From Polyangium spumosum (lineage in GTDB: Bacteria; Myxococcota_A; Polyangia; Polyangiales; Polyangiaceae): a DNA stretch of 64,000 bases. The position numbers and the translations under genes were made by a program. Below are positions 1 to 9,355 of the stretch, piece by piece. The notes below the pieces were generated by a model that was not told where the DNA came from, did no database searches, and was given only the letters and a program-made list of their open reading frames with translations. The stretch covers positions 124,001 to 188,000 of the forward strand of contig NZ_WJIE01000008.1 of the NCBI RefSeq assembly GCF_009649845.1. Direction: 5' to 3'. Positions within the stretch are counted from its first letter, which is position 1; every line of letters begins with the position of its first letter.

Positions 1-1
1 G

Positions 2-1984
2 CAGCTCTCGAAGAACACGGAAGGCAACCTCTTCCCGAAGCAGGTCGATTTCGCGAAGACGATCCACTCCTCGGGCAACGAGTTGCTCGGCCTGATCAAC
101 GACATCCTCGACCTGTCGAAGATCGAGTCGGGCACCGTCGTCGTCGACGTCGGGGAGGTCTGGTTCCGCGACCTCGCCGACTACGTGGAGCGCACATTCC
201 GGCACGTCGCGGAGGCGAAGAAGCTCGAGTTCGAGCTCGACTTCTCGCCCACGCTGCCGCGCTCGATCCACACCGACGCCAAGCGCCTGCAGCAGGTGCT
301 CAAGAACCTGCTCTCGAACGCCTTCAAGTTCACCGAGCGCGGCAAGGTGCGCCTCGAGGTCCGCACGGTCTCGGACGGCTACAGCCCCGAGAACGAGCAC
401 ATCGGCCGCGCGGGATGGGCGATCGCGTTCAGCGTGCACGACACCGGCATCGGCATCTCGCCCGACAAGCAGCAGATCATCTTCGAGGCCTTCCAGCAGG
501 CGGACGGCTCGACGAGCCGCAAGTACGGCGGCACGGGCCTCGGCCTCGCCATCAGCCGCGGCATCGCGAACCTGCTCGGCGGCGAGCTGCGCCTGTCGAG
601 CCAACCAGGTCGCGGCAGCACGTTCACGCTCTTCGTGCCGCACGTGTACGCGGCGCCGCAGCGCGTGTCCCGGGCGCGCCCGGCCGTGATCCACGACCCG
701 AGCCAGGTGATCGCGGCCTTCGAGGTGCCCGAGCCGCTCCTCATCGACGCGCCGCCGCTCATGCCGGTCAGCATCGACGACGATCGCACGTCCATCCGGC
801 CCGGCGAGCGCTCGTTGCTCGTCGTCGAGAACGACCTCGCCTTCGCGCGGCTCATCGTGGAGGTCGCGCGCGAGCGCGGGATCAAGGCCGTGGTCGCGCA
901 TCGCGGGGCCGACGCGCTCTCCATGGCGCGCGAGCTCAAGCCCGCCGCGGTCTCGCTCGATCTGCACCTGCCCGACATCGACGGCCTGCGTGTCCTCGAT
1001 CGGCTGAAGCACGACCTCGGCATGCGGCACGTGCCCGTGCAGGTGATCACGACGGACGTCGACGAGCGCGAGCGAGCCTTGCGGATGGGCGCGCGGGACG
1101 TGCTGCCGAAGCCGGTGCGCACGCGCGAAGCGCTCTCGGAGGCGATCGAGCGTATCGTCCAGTTCCTCGACGCGCCGCGGCGCACGCTGCTCGTCGTCGA
1201 GCCGGACGGGCCGGACCGCGCGGCCAAGATGAACCTGCTCGAGCACGGCCTCGTCGACGTCCTCGTCGCGAGCTCGATCGACGAGGCCATCGAGGTGCTC
1301 TCCGTGGAGCGGCCGGACGCCGTCGTCACGGCGGTCGATCTGCCCGACGGACACGGGCTCGATCTCGTGCGGCGCGCCTCGGGGATCGAGGCGATCGAGA
1401 ACGTCCCCTTCATCGTGCACGTGCCCGGCGCGATGTCCTCGGCCGACGAGGAGCGGATCGAGCGCCTCGGCCACATCGGGGTCCTCAAGCACAGCCGCTC
1501 GGAGGAGCGCCTGATCGACGAGGTCGCGCTCTTCCTGCACCTTCCGGTCGAGAGGTTGTCGCCTGCGCAACGGCAGGCGCTCGAGCGGCTTCACAGCTCG
1601 CAGGAGGTGCTCGCTGGCAAGCGCGTGCTCATCGTCGACGACGACATCCGCAACATCTTCGCCATGACGACCATCCTCGAAGAGCAGGGGATGGTGACGC
1701 AGGCGGCGGAGACGGGGCGGGACGCGATCAAGGTGCTCGAGGAGCGCACGGATTTCGACGTCGTCCTCATGGACATCATGATGCCGGAGATGGATGGATA
1801 CGATACGATCCGAGCGATTCGCGGGCGCGAGGAGTGGCGCGCGCTCCCGATCGTCGCGGTGACCGCCAAGGCCATGAAGGGCGATCGCGAGAAATGCTTC
1901 GAGGCGGGGGCGACCGACTACATCGCGAAGCCCGTGGACCCCGAGCAGCTCTTCGCGAGGCTCCGGTTCTGGCTGCACCGATGA
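2..1984 (+). CDS. Hybrid histidine kinase with three receiver domains (5' end outside window)
   Basis: The open frame is already running at base 2, so the N-terminal sensor part and start lie upstream of the window. The visible protein begins inside the HisKA dimerisation helix (LINDILDLSKIESG). An HATPase_c domain follows, with N box (QVLKNLLSNAFKFT), G1 (DTGIGI) and G2 (GTGLGLAI) motifs. Three receiver domains come next; counted from the Met at base 83 their likely phospho-acceptors are Asp293, Asp419 and Asp564. REC1 and REC3 look intact. REC2 is degenerate: the usual acidic pair reads VVEPDG and the acceptor sits in TAVDLPD. REC3 (VLIVDDD, MDIMMPEMDG, KPVD) is the most canonical and so the likely output. 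The next kinase gene starts 31 bp downstream, which suggests a phosphorelay operon. Function inferred from domains; stimulus unknown. Confidence 0.93.
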   Translation, partial: QLSKNTEGNLFPKQVDFAKTIHSSGNELLGLINDILDLSKIESGTVVVDVGEVWFRDLADYVERTFRHVAEAKKLEFELDFSPTLPRSIHTDAKRLQQVLKNLLSNAFKFTERGKVRLEVRTVSDGYSPENEHIGRAGWAIAFSVHDTGIGISPDKQQIIFEAFQQADGSTSRKYGGTGLGLAISRGIANLLGGELRLSSQPGRGSTFTLFVPHVYAAPQRVSRARPAVIHDPSQVIAAFEVPEPLLIDAPPLMPVSIDDDRTSIRPGERSLLVVENDLAFARLIVEVARERGIKAVVAHRGADALSMARELKPAAVSLDLHLPDIDGLRVLDRLKHDLGMRHVPVQVITTDVDERERALRMGARDVLPKPVRTREALSEAIERIVQFLDAPRRTLLVVEPDGPDRAAKMNLLEHGLVDVLVASSIDEAIEVLSVERPDAVVTAVDLPDGHGLDLVRRASGIEAIENVPFIVHVPGAMSSADEERIERLGHIGVLKHSRSEERLIDEVALFLHLPVERLSPAQRQALERLHSSQEVLAGKRVLIVDDDIRNIFAMTTILEEQGMVTQAAETGRDAIKVLEERTDFDVVLMDIMMPEMDGYDTIRAIRGREEWRALPIVAVTAKAMKGDREKCFEAGATDYIAKPVDPEQLFARLRFWLHR

Positions 1985-2015
1985 GCGGAATGCCCCCCAG
2001 CAGAGGAGCCTTCGC

Positions 2016-4118
2016 ATGAAGCACGCTCGCGACAAGGTCGGCATTCTCGTCGTGGACGACCGCAGGGACAGGCTCCTGGCCGTGGAGACCATGCTGGCCG
2101 AGCTCGGCGAGCGGGTCGTCCTCGCGCAGAGCGGGCGGGACGCGCTGCGTTACCTCCTGCAGGAGGACTTCGCGGTCATCCTGCTCGACGTCGACATGCC
2201 GATCATGGACGGCTTCGAGACGGCGCGGCTCATCCGGCAACGCAAGCGTTCGAAGCAGACGCCGATCATCTTCCTGACGGCGTTCGGGGACGCGATCCAG
2301 GCGGAGCAGGGCTACGCGCTCGGCGCCGTCGACTACATGCTCGTCCCCGTCGATCCGGACATCCTGCGCGCGAAGGTCTCGGTCTTCGTGGAGCTCTACC
2401 GCAAGACCGAGGAGGCGAACCTCGCGGCGCAGGCGATCGCCAGGAAGGCCGGCCAGCTCGCGGCGCTCGCGCGTGCGTCGCTCACGATCAACGCCGCGCG
2501 CTCGATCGAGGCGACGCTCGACGCCATCGCCGCGGGCACGCGCGCGGCGCTCGGGGCGCGGGCGTCGTTCGTGGCGCTCGTCAGCGGATCGAAGCACGGG
2601 ACGGCCTCGTCCACGGCCGACGGGACCTCTGTGGCGCGGGTGATCCCTCAGGATCCCACGACGGACTGGATCTACACGCGTGTCGTCACCGCGGGGGGCG
2701 TGGTCACGCTCTCCGCGTCGGAGCGCGCGCAGAGGGATCCCGGGCCCGCGGACGAGGTCGGCCCGCTCATGGCTGCGCCGCTCTTCGGATCGGACGGCGC
2801 GTGTGTCGGCTGGATCGAGGTGACGAACGGCGAGGCCGACGGCTTCGGCGAGGACGACGAGTCGCTGCTGCTCCTCTCCTCGCAGCTCGCCTCGGTCGCG
2901 CTGCAGAACCTCCTCCACGCGGAGGAGCGCGAGGTGAGCCGCCTCAAGGACGAGTTCCTCGCGACGCTCTCGCACGAGCTGCGCACCCCGCTGACGGCGA
3001 TCATCGGCTGGACGCGGATCCTGCGCGAGACGCAGCCCGACGCGGCCAAGCTCGCGCGCGGGCTCGAGGTGATCGATCGCAACGCGGGGGCGCAGAACAA
3101 GCTCATCGAGGACCTGCTCGACGTCTCGCGCATCGTCACGGGCAAGATGAGCATGGAGCAGCGGCAGGTGCGGATCGCGCCGCTCGTCGAGGCCTCCGTC
3201 GACGCGGTGCGCCCCGCTGCGCAGGCGAAGGACATCACGCTCGTCGTGAGCTCGACCGCGGGCAAGGACGCGGCCCTGGGTGATCCGGAGCGGCTGCGGC
3301 AGGTCGCGACGAACCTGCTCTCGAACGCCATCAAGTTCACCCCACGCGGCGGTCGCATCGAGGTCCGGCTCAGACGGGTCGGCGACGAGCTCGAGCTCGT
3401 CGTCGCGGACAACGGTGAGGGTATCCGCCCCGACTTCCTCCCTTACGTCTTCGATCGTTTCCGTCAGGGCGACAGCTCGAGCCGCCGCATGCACGGCGGG
3501 CTCGGCATCGGCCTCGCGGTCGTGCGGCACATCGTGGTCTCGCACGGCGGGACGGTGACGGCGCACAGCGACGGGCCGCGCCAGGGCTCGACGTTCACCG
3601 TGCGCCTCCCCTCGGCGTTCGTGCTTCGCGAGGGCGACGGTCCCACGCCTCCGCCCTACGGCAAGTCGCGCCTCCCGCTGCCCGATCTGAGCGGGCTCCG
3701 CGTGCTCGTGGTCGACGATGACCAGGACACGCGCGAGATCCTTCGCCAGGTCCTCGCCGCGCATCGCGCCGACGTGCGGATCGCGGGCACGGTGCGTGAG
3801 GCCATCGCGGAGCTCGACGCCGCGCGGCCGCACGTGCTCGTGAGTGACATCGCGATGCCGGGCGAGGACGGATACGATTTCATCGATTTCGTGCGGCGTC
3901 GCGCGCCGGAGCGTGGGGGTGCCGTCCCTGCGCTCGCTCTCACGGCGCACGCGCGCGCGGAGGATCAGGCCCGAGCGCTCGCGGCTGGCTTCCAGCGCCA
4001 CGCCGCCAAACCCATCGACCCTGCCGAGCTCGTGCGCGCCGTCGCCGGGCTCGTCGGAGCTCCCTGCTCGCGCGTGGAGACCGTGGAGGCCGTGGCGGCC
4101 CTCCGCGAGGTCCCCTGA
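2016..4118 (+). CDS. Hybrid histidine kinase, REC-GAF-HisKA-HATPase-REC
   Basis: This 700-residue soluble protein begins with a receiver domain (VVDDRRD, acceptor Asp58 in LLDVDMP). A GAF-like region follows at about 150-300. The HisKA H box contains His320 (LSHELRTPL), and the HATPase domain shows NLLSNAIKFT, DNGEGI and GLGIGLAVV. A second receiver sits at the C-terminus (VVDDDQD, acceptor in VSDIAMPGEDG). No membrane segment is visible, so it probably receives phosphate or signal from a partner, most simply the kinase encoded 31 bp upstream. The start follows a GAGGAG ribosome-binding site. The domain order is typical of myxobacterial relay kinases. The pathway cannot be named from sequence. 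Confidence 0.93.
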   Translation: MKHARDKVGILVVDDRRDRLLAVETMLAELGERVVLAQSGRDALRYLLQEDFAVILLDVDMPIMDGFETARLIRQRKRSKQTPIIFLTAFGDAIQAEQGYALGAVDYMLVPVDPDILRAKVSVFVELYRKTEEANLAAQAIARKAGQLAALARASLTINAARSIEATLDAIAAGTRAALGARASFVALVSGSKHGTASSTADGTSVARVIPQDPTTDWIYTRVVTAGGVVTLSASERAQRDPGPADEVGPLMAAPLFGSDGACVGWIEVTNGEADGFGEDDESLLLLSSQLASVALQNLLHAEEREVSRLKDEFLATLSHELRTPLTAIIGWTRILRETQPDAAKLARGLEVIDRNAGAQNKLIEDLLDVSRIVTGKMSMEQRQVRIAPLVEASVDAVRPAAQAKDITLVVSSTAGKDAALGDPERLRQVATNLLSNAIKFTPRGGRIEVRLRRVGDELELVVADNGEGIRPDFLPYVFDRFRQGDSSSRRMHGGLGIGLAVVRHIVVSHGGTVTAHSDGPRQGSTFTVRLPSAFVLREGDGPTPPPYGKSRLPLPDLSGLRVLVVDDDQDTREILRQVLAAHRADVRIAGTVREAIAELDAARPHVLVSDIAMPGEDGYDFIDFVRRRAPERGGAVPALALTAHARAEDQARALAAGFQRHAAKPIDPAELVRAVAGLVGAPCSRVETVEAVAALREVP

Positions 4119-4141
4119 CGCGCCGACCCTGACGAGGTGCA

Positions 4142-4582
4142 ATGGGTGGTGACCAGCACGATCGTGGCTCGAAACCGGATGGGGGGATCAAAGGATTCTC
4201 GGGGCCCATTCCGACGGAGCTCGCGCGCTTCATCACGGAGCACGTCTCCTCGCTCGAGCAGCTCGAGGTGATGTGCCTCCTGCGCGACACCGCGCCGCGG
4301 GAGTGGCGCGCCGACGAGGTGAGCCGCGAGCTCGGATCGAGCTTGATGTCGATCGGGAATCGCCTCGCCCACCTCGCGAGCAAGCATTTCATCAAGGTTC
4401 GCCACGCCGAGCGCGGGCCCGTGTATCAGCACGGCCCTGCATCCGAGGAAATTGCGGTGCTCATCGACGCCGCGGCGCGGCTCTACAAGGAGAGACGGCT
4501 CGCCGTGATCGATCTCGTGTATGGGCGCCCCGAGAGTGACATCCGCGCGTTCGCGGATGCCTTCATGCTCAAGAAGAAGTGA
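4142..4582 (+). CDS. Small winged-helix-like protein in kinase operon
   Basis: This is a 146-residue protein. Its central region (LEQLEVMCLLRDTAP, then WRADEVSRELG and IGNRLAHLASKHFIKV) has the helix pattern of a winged helix-turn-helix, followed by a charged C-terminal helix ending KKK. It starts 23 bp after the upstream kinase behind a GAGGTG ribosome-binding site, and its stop overlaps the region just before the next gene, so it is almost certainly co-transcribed. It may be a DNA-binding or protein-interaction output of the kinases. No named family was recognised, and DNA binding is an inference from the fold-like pattern. Confidence 0.75.
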   Translation: MGGDQHDRGSKPDGGIKGFSGPIPTELARFITEHVSSLEQLEVMCLLRDTAPREWRADEVSRELGSSLMSIGNRLAHLASKHFIKVRHAERGPVYQHGPASEEIAVLIDAAARLYKERRLAVIDLVYGRPESDIRAFADAFMLKKK

Positions 4583-4590
4583 GAGGGAAC

Positions 4591-4854
4591 ATGATACCGG
4601 CCATCGTGTACGTCCTCTGCTCGCTCACCAGCCTCGTCGCGATGACGTTGCTCCTGCGTGCTTATGCCGCGCGCCGGGTCCGCCTCCTGCTCTGGAGCGG
4701 CCTCTGCTTCGCCGGGCTCGCGCTGAACAACGTCCTCCTGTTCGTGGATCTGAGCGTCATCCCTCGTTACGACCTCTCCACGCTCCGGCAGGTCCCAGCG
4801 CTGATGGGCGTCTCGTTTCTCATCTATGGCCTGGTTTATGACTTGCGCGACTGA
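4591..4854 (+). CDS. DUF5985 family small membrane protein
   Basis: The 87-residue product has three hydrophobic helices (IVYVLCSLTSLVAMTLLL, LLLWSGLCFAGLALNN and a C-terminal MGVSFLIYGLVYDL) and a short Arg-rich loop. It matches my recollection of the DUF5985 family of tiny inner-membrane proteins. ATG 4591 is preferred because it follows AGAGGG; an overlapping GTG at 4579 is possible and would add four residues. It sits between the winged-helix-like gene and a second DUF5985 gene in the same kinase operon, which suggests a membrane partner of the signalling system. Biochemical role unknown. Confidence 0.8.
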   Translation: MIPAIVYVLCSLTSLVAMTLLLRAYAARRVRLLLWSGLCFAGLALNNVLLFVDLSVIPRYDLSTLRQVPALMGVSFLIYGLVYDLRD

Positions 4855-4883
4855 GGCGCGCCGACGCGGGTGAGGCGGAGGAG

Positions 4884-5171
4884 ATGAACGAATTGATCAG
4901 CGGAGCGCTCGTCCTGGGATTCGCGGTGATCGCCCTGTTTTTCCTGCGCTTCTGGCGCAGCACGCGGGATCGGATCTTCGCCATCTTCGCACTCTCGTTT
5001 TCGCTCATGGCCGTGAACCGGCTCGTCCTGGCGGCCGCGAATCTGCCCGAGGACAACTACCCTTACGTGTACCTCATGCGCCTCCTCGCGAACGCGCTCA
5101 TCATCTACGCGGTCGTCGACAAGAACCGCGCCCACAAGAGCGCCGCGTCGACGCCGCTGCCGCGCCCCTGA
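4884..5171 (+). CDS. DUF5985 family small membrane protein (second copy)
   Basis: This 95-residue protein has an N-terminal helix (LISGALVLGFAVIALFFLRFW), a basic loop (RSTRDR), a second helix (IFAIFALSFSLMAVNRLVL) and a third near the C-terminus. FLRFWRSTRDR is the hallmark stretch of DUF5985 as I know the family. A GGAGGAG-type ribosome-binding site precedes ATG 4884. It is divergent from, but related in plan to, the DUF5985 gene 29 bp upstream, so the two may form a heteromeric membrane unit. It is the last gene of the operon; the next gene converges 7 bp away. Confidence 0.82.
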   Translation: MNELISGALVLGFAVIALFFLRFWRSTRDRIFAIFALSFSLMAVNRLVLAAANLPEDNYPYVYLMRLLANALIIYAVVDKNRAHKSAASTPLPRP

Positions 5172-5178
5172 CGGCGAT

Positions 5179-6381
5179 CTAGCGCGCGCGGCGCCGCTCG
5201 AGGCGCGCGCGTTCGCCCCAGGGGCACGCGAAATCGCCCGGCTTCGTGAGGATCCAGAGCGTCGGCACGGGCGGCGGCTCCTCGGGGAACGGGCCCTCGC
5301 CGTCCGTGAAATACACGATTCCGTCGGGCACGTGCGCCCGCCAGAAGCTCTCGGCGAACACCTTCCGCAGATCCGTACCGCCGCGCCCCTGCACGTCCGC
5401 GAGCTTGCCCGCGAACGGGTAGACGCGCTGGATCTCGCAGTCGCATTCGACCACCGTGATCCGCGCCTCCTCCGCGAGCTCTGCGAGCTGCTTCGAGATC
5501 TCCGCGAGCTCGGCGTCCGTCATGCTCATCGACGTATCGATCGTCACGAGCACCCGCGGCTTCGTCATGGCCCGCGGCGACCACGCGCGCCCCGGCACCT
5601 CGCCGATTCGCGAGGGGAAACGCCGGCTCGGGCGCGCGAACGTGCCCACGGGCGTGCGCCTCCGCGACGTGAACATCCGCAGCGCCGTCTTCCAGTCGAC
5701 GAAACATTCGGGCGGGCCGAGCACGCCGTCGAGCTCCGCGAGCAGCCGGCCCGGCTCCTTTCCTGCGAGCAGCCTGCGCTCGGGTGGCCCCTCCGGCCCG
5801 ACGTCTCCGGCGGCGTCCACGGCGCGCGCCACGAGCATCCGGGCTTGCTCCACCGCGCCGGGCGCCCCCGCCGCGCGCCGCAGCAGCCTGTGCTCGTCGA
5901 CGCTCTCGCCGCCCGGCGCGTGTTTGGCCGTGAATCGCCCGGCCCGCGCCGCTTCGAGCAGCTTCTCGTAGCGCTCCAGGCTGCTTTGCCCTGCGCGGAT
6001 CCCGAACGCCGTGTATTTCTGCCACGTGATCGGGTCGGGCAAGGGCTCCTCGATGAACTCGTTTGCGCTCATCTCGAGGGCGAGCTCGAGCAGCTCCGGC
6101 TCGGTCGGCTCCGCGAATTTGGGGTGCGAGAGGTGGCCGAGCACCACGTGGTGCACCTCGTGCAGGAGCACGCCGCGCAGCCATTGCGGCTCGCGCAGGA
6201 ACGAGTCCACGTTCACGTGCAGGAAGAACCGCCCCTCGTGCAGCGAGACGGCCATCCGCTTCACCGATGGATCGGCGACGGGCGTCATCTTCGCGAGCAC
6301 GGCCGCGTAATACGGGTACCGCCGCGCGAAATCGCTCGTCTGCACGAAATCGTCGAGGAAGGCGCGGACGGGATCGACCAC
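5179..6381 (-). CDS. VWA-like / putative metallopeptidase domain protein (DUF2201 type)
   Basis: The protein has 400 residues. The N-terminal half carries a zinc-protease-like HEVHH motif at residues 74-78 (LLHEVHHVVLGH). The C-terminal half looks like a von Willebrand A domain with a MIDAS-type DTSMS motif (VTIDTSMSMTD) and a later TDGEG. This combination is typical of VWA-like metallopeptidase proteins encoded beside MoxR ATPases. The start is GTG at 6381, chosen because CGAGGAG lies just upstream. It begins 16 bp after the MoxR gene, so the two form one unit. The likely role is a metal-binding partner remodelled by the ATPase; actual protease activity is not established. Confidence 0.85.
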   Translation of the reverse strand: MVDPVRAFLDDFVQTSDFARRYPYYAAVLAKMTPVADPSVKRMAVSLHEGRFFLHVNVDSFLREPQWLRGVLLHEVHHVVLGHLSHPKFAEPTEPELLELALEMSANEFIEEPLPDPITWQKYTAFGIRAGQSSLERYEKLLEAARAGRFTAKHAPGGESVDEHRLLRRAAGAPGAVEQARMLVARAVDAAGDVGPEGPPERRLLAGKEPGRLLAELDGVLGPPECFVDWKTALRMFTSRRRTPVGTFARPSRRFPSRIGEVPGRAWSPRAMTKPRVLVTIDTSMSMTDAELAEISKQLAELAEEARITVVECDCEIQRVYPFAGKLADVQGRGGTDLRKVFAESFWRAHVPDGIVYFTDGEGPFPEEPPPVPTLWILTKPGDFACPWGERARLERRRAR

Positions 6382-6397
6382 CGTTCTCCTCGTCGCC

Positions 6398-7726
6398 TCA
6401 ACCGGGGCGGATGGGGGTGATGCCGAGGCGCTTGCACGTCGCCACGAGATCGAGCGCCCAGCGCTCGGGCAGCTCGGCGAGGAGCACGCCGAGGCTCGCG
6501 CGCACCACGTTGCTGCGCTTCACCTCCGCGAGCTTCGTTTGCCGTTCGAGGTGCGACGAGAGCGCCGTCACCGCGAGCCCCACGCGGTGCTGCTTGAAGG
6601 GATCGGCGGCCCACGTCTTCAGTTTCCGCTGCGCGGGGCTGTTCGCGTATCGCTCGCAGAGCTCCTCGGGGCGCACGTCGACGAGCGAGGTCGTCGTGGG
6701 GTTGCGCCCGAGCGCCTCCACGAGTTTGTCGCGTTGATCCCCGGGCAGATCCGCGAGCAAGGCCTCGAACGAGGCGAGCGTGATTTGCCGCTCGGCCGCG
6801 AGCACGCCGGCCTCGGGCCCTTCGAGCAGGCGCACGAGGCGCGTCGTGATCTCGTCGATACGATCGGTCTGCCCCGACTCGGTGAAACCTCGCACCGTGC
6901 GCGAGAGCTCCGAGCGGTGATCGTAGTCGGCGAGCAGCGCGCGCACGTCGAAGGGCAGGCGGCTCGACCATACGCCGCGGCTCGAGACGACGAGCTCGAT
7001 CCACGACGAGGGCAAATACCCCGAGAGCGCGTCGCGCAAGAGGCCCACGTTCTCGATTTCGTCGGGCCTGAGCGTCTTCAGCAGGTGCGAGACGTACGTC
7101 CACGTCCGCGGGGGCACGTCGTCGAGCACGCGCTCGTGCGCCTGGGCGATCGTGATGATCCCCGGGTGCACGTCGTTCACCTGCGCCCACGCGAGCCAGC
7201 TCGGCCGGTCGGCGCGCACGGGCAGGCTCAAAAAGCGGGCCCTTAGCGCCTTGTCGAGGGGCGTGACGTGATACCCCTCGCTCTCGGGGTTGACGGCGGC
7301 GAAGCAGGCCCAGCCCGCCGGCAGCTCGTATCCGTGCAGCCGGCGCGCGCCGAGGAGCTGCAGGGCCGGCTGCTGGATGTATCGCTCGGCGCGGTTCAGC
7401 TCCTCGAGCATGAGGATGCCTGCGCCGTCCTGCGGCAGGATGTCGGGCACGGCGTACCGCGTGCGGCCGTCTTGAATGACGGGCAGGCCCACGAGGTCCG
7501 GCGGCTCGAGCAGCGACAGGTCGAGCACCACGTGGGCGATACCGAGCCGATGGGCGAGCTTCTTGACGATCTCGCTCTTGCCGATCCCGGTCGGACCTTC
7601 GAGCAACACGGGGCGGCGCGCTCGATAGGCGAGCTCGAGCACGGCCTCGAGGCGAGGGCCGACGGGGATGTGCGCGGTGCGGCTTTCCAGGACGGGAGTG
7701 GGGGGAGACTTGGCCACGGGAAACAT
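6398..7726 (-). CDS. MoxR-family AAA+ ATPase
   Basis: This 442-residue AAA+ ATPase has Walker A GPTGIGKSE at residues 44-52, Walker B ILMLEELNR at about 105-113, and a downstream sensor-type Asn (FAAVNPES). The C-terminal 180 residues are a helical extension. MoxR ATPases act as chaperones or activators of VWA-domain partners, and the partner is encoded directly downstream. The frame is open further upstream, but ATG 7726 is the first start that leaves room for a promoter between this gene and the divergent carotenoid oxygenase gene at 7857. Substrate complex unknown. Confidence 0.9.
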   Translation of the reverse strand: MFPVAKSPPTPVLESRTAHIPVGPRLEAVLELAYRARRPVLLEGPTGIGKSEIVKKLAHRLGIAHVVLDLSLLEPPDLVGLPVIQDGRTRYAVPDILPQDGAGILMLEELNRAERYIQQPALQLLGARRLHGYELPAGWACFAAVNPESEGYHVTPLDKALRARFLSLPVRADRPSWLAWAQVNDVHPGIITIAQAHERVLDDVPPRTWTYVSHLLKTLRPDEIENVGLLRDALSGYLPSSWIELVVSSRGVWSSRLPFDVRALLADYDHRSELSRTVRGFTESGQTDRIDEITTRLVRLLEGPEAGVLAAERQITLASFEALLADLPGDQRDKLVEALGRNPTTTSLVDVRPEELCERYANSPAQRKLKTWAADPFKQHRVGLAVTALSSHLERQTKLAEVKRSNVVRASLGVLLAELPERWALDLVATCKRLGITPIRPG

Positions 7727-7856
7727 TCGGCTAGCACGTACGCGGGCCGCTGCCACGGGCCTTCTCGGGCCTTGCGCCCCGATACCACGTTCCTTATCCT
7801 CTCGGGCTCGCGTACGTGGGGGCGCGCGAGCCGCCCCGTCCGCGCCGGAGACCGCC

Positions 7857-9296
7857 ATGACGATGTCTTTGACTTCGAGCGCAGAGAGCCCCGCGACGCC
7901 GCCGTATCTTTCCGGCAACTACGCGCCGGTCGATCACGAGATCACGGCGCATGATCTCCCCGTCGTCGGTGAGGTCCCGCGTGACCTCGCGGGCGTGTTC
8001 GTGCGCAACGGCTCGAACCCGCGGTTCCGGCAGAAGGGCCGTTATCACTGGTTCGACGGTGACGGCATGATCCACGCGCTCCGGTTCGAGGACGGCCGCG
8101 CGAGTTATGCGAATCGGTGGGTGCGCACGTGGGCGTTCCAGGAGGAGGAGAAGGCCGGCGCGTCCCTCTGGACGGGCGTGACGGAGCGGCCGGATTTCAC
8201 GAATCCGCGTGGCGCCTTCAAGGACACCTCGAATACCGATCTCTGCTTCCACGGGGGCCGGCTCTATTCGCTCTGGTGGCTCGGCGGCGCGGCGTACGTC
8301 GTCAATCCGATCTCGCTCGAGACCTCGGGCACCGAGACGTTCGGCGGCAAGATGCCCACGATCTCGGCGCACCCCAAGGTCGACATGGTCACGGGCGAGC
8401 TCATGCTCTTCGATTACAAGCCCTTCCCGCCGTACCTCACGTACGCCGTCGTCTCGCCCGGGGGCGAGCTCGTGCACAAGACCGAGATCGACCTGCCCGG
8501 CCCGCGGCTCCAGCACGACCTCGCGATCACCGAGCGCTTCACGCTCTTCTTCGACATGTCGATGCAATGGGATCCGAAGCTGCTCGAGGTGGGCAAGACG
8601 CGCGTCACGTACCTCCGGGACCGGCCCGCGCGTATCGGCGTCCTGCCGCGCCACGCGCCGGGCTCGGCCATTCGCTGGTTCGAGACCGAGCCGTTTTACA
8701 TGTACCACACCATCAATGCGTGGGAGGAGGGGGACCGCATCGTGCTCGTCGGCTGCAAGATCGACGCGCCCGTCGCCTTTGACCCGCAGAACCCCGCGCG
8801 CGAGGTGCCCACGATCGGGTTCTTGCGGCTCGAGCCGAACCTCTATCGCTGGGAGCTCGACACGAAGACGGGGAGCGTGAAGGAGACGCGCCTCGACGAC
8901 GTGCTCACCGAGTTCCCCCGCATGGACAACCGCGCCCTCGGCCGCAAGACGCGGTACAGCTACAACCCGCGTATCCCGGCGTCGGCGCCGACGCTGCTCT
9001 TCGACGGCGTGGTCAAGTACGATTACGAGGCGGGGACGAGCGCGGCCCATTCGTATCCCGCGGGCCGCTTCGGAAGCGAGGTCGTGTTCGCGCCGCGCGT
9101 GGGCGCGTCGGGCGAGGACGACGGGTATCTCGTGTCGTTCGTCGTCTGCGAGGCGACCGGCGAGAGCGAGGTCTACGTGCTCGACGCGAAGGACGTCACG
9201 CGGGCGCCCCTCGCCCGGGTGAAGCTCCCGCAACGCGTGCCCACCGGATACCACGCGTGGTGGATACCGGCGGAGCAGATCCCCGCCACGGCGTAG
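7857..9296 (+). CDS. Carotenoid oxygenase (RPE65/CCD family)
   Basis: The 479-residue product belongs to the carotenoid cleavage dioxygenase family, non-haem Fe(II) enzymes that split carotenoids or stilbenes with O2. The N-terminal signature (LSGNYAPV, VFVRNGSNP, HWFDGDGMIH) is clear. The four conserved iron-ligating histidines are at about His172 (SAHPK), His220 (QHDLA), His284 (MYHTIN) and His466 (GYHAWW). ATG 7857 is preferred over the longer open frame because family similarity begins just after it. It is followed 60 bp later by a thiolase gene in the same direction. The substrate cannot be decided; apocarotenoid production is one possibility. Confidence 0.93.
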   Translation: MTMSLTSSAESPATPPYLSGNYAPVDHEITAHDLPVVGEVPRDLAGVFVRNGSNPRFRQKGRYHWFDGDGMIHALRFEDGRASYANRWVRTWAFQEEEKAGASLWTGVTERPDFTNPRGAFKDTSNTDLCFHGGRLYSLWWLGGAAYVVNPISLETSGTETFGGKMPTISAHPKVDMVTGELMLFDYKPFPPYLTYAVVSPGGELVHKTEIDLPGPRLQHDLAITERFTLFFDMSMQWDPKLLEVGKTRVTYLRDRPARIGVLPRHAPGSAIRWFETEPFYMYHTINAWEEGDRIVLVGCKIDAPVAFDPQNPAREVPTIGFLRLEPNLYRWELDTKTGSVKETRLDDVLTEFPRMDNRALGRKTRYSYNPRIPASAPTLLFDGVVKYDYEAGTSAAHSYPAGRFGSEVVFAPRVGASGEDDGYLVSFVVCEATGESEVYVLDAKDVTRAPLARVKLPQRVPTGYHAWWIPAEQIPATA

Positions 9297-9355
9297 CGCC
9301 CACCTTCGCGTGTCGGGTTGCCTCCGGGGCCACGAGCGCCATAGAGTCGCGAACC

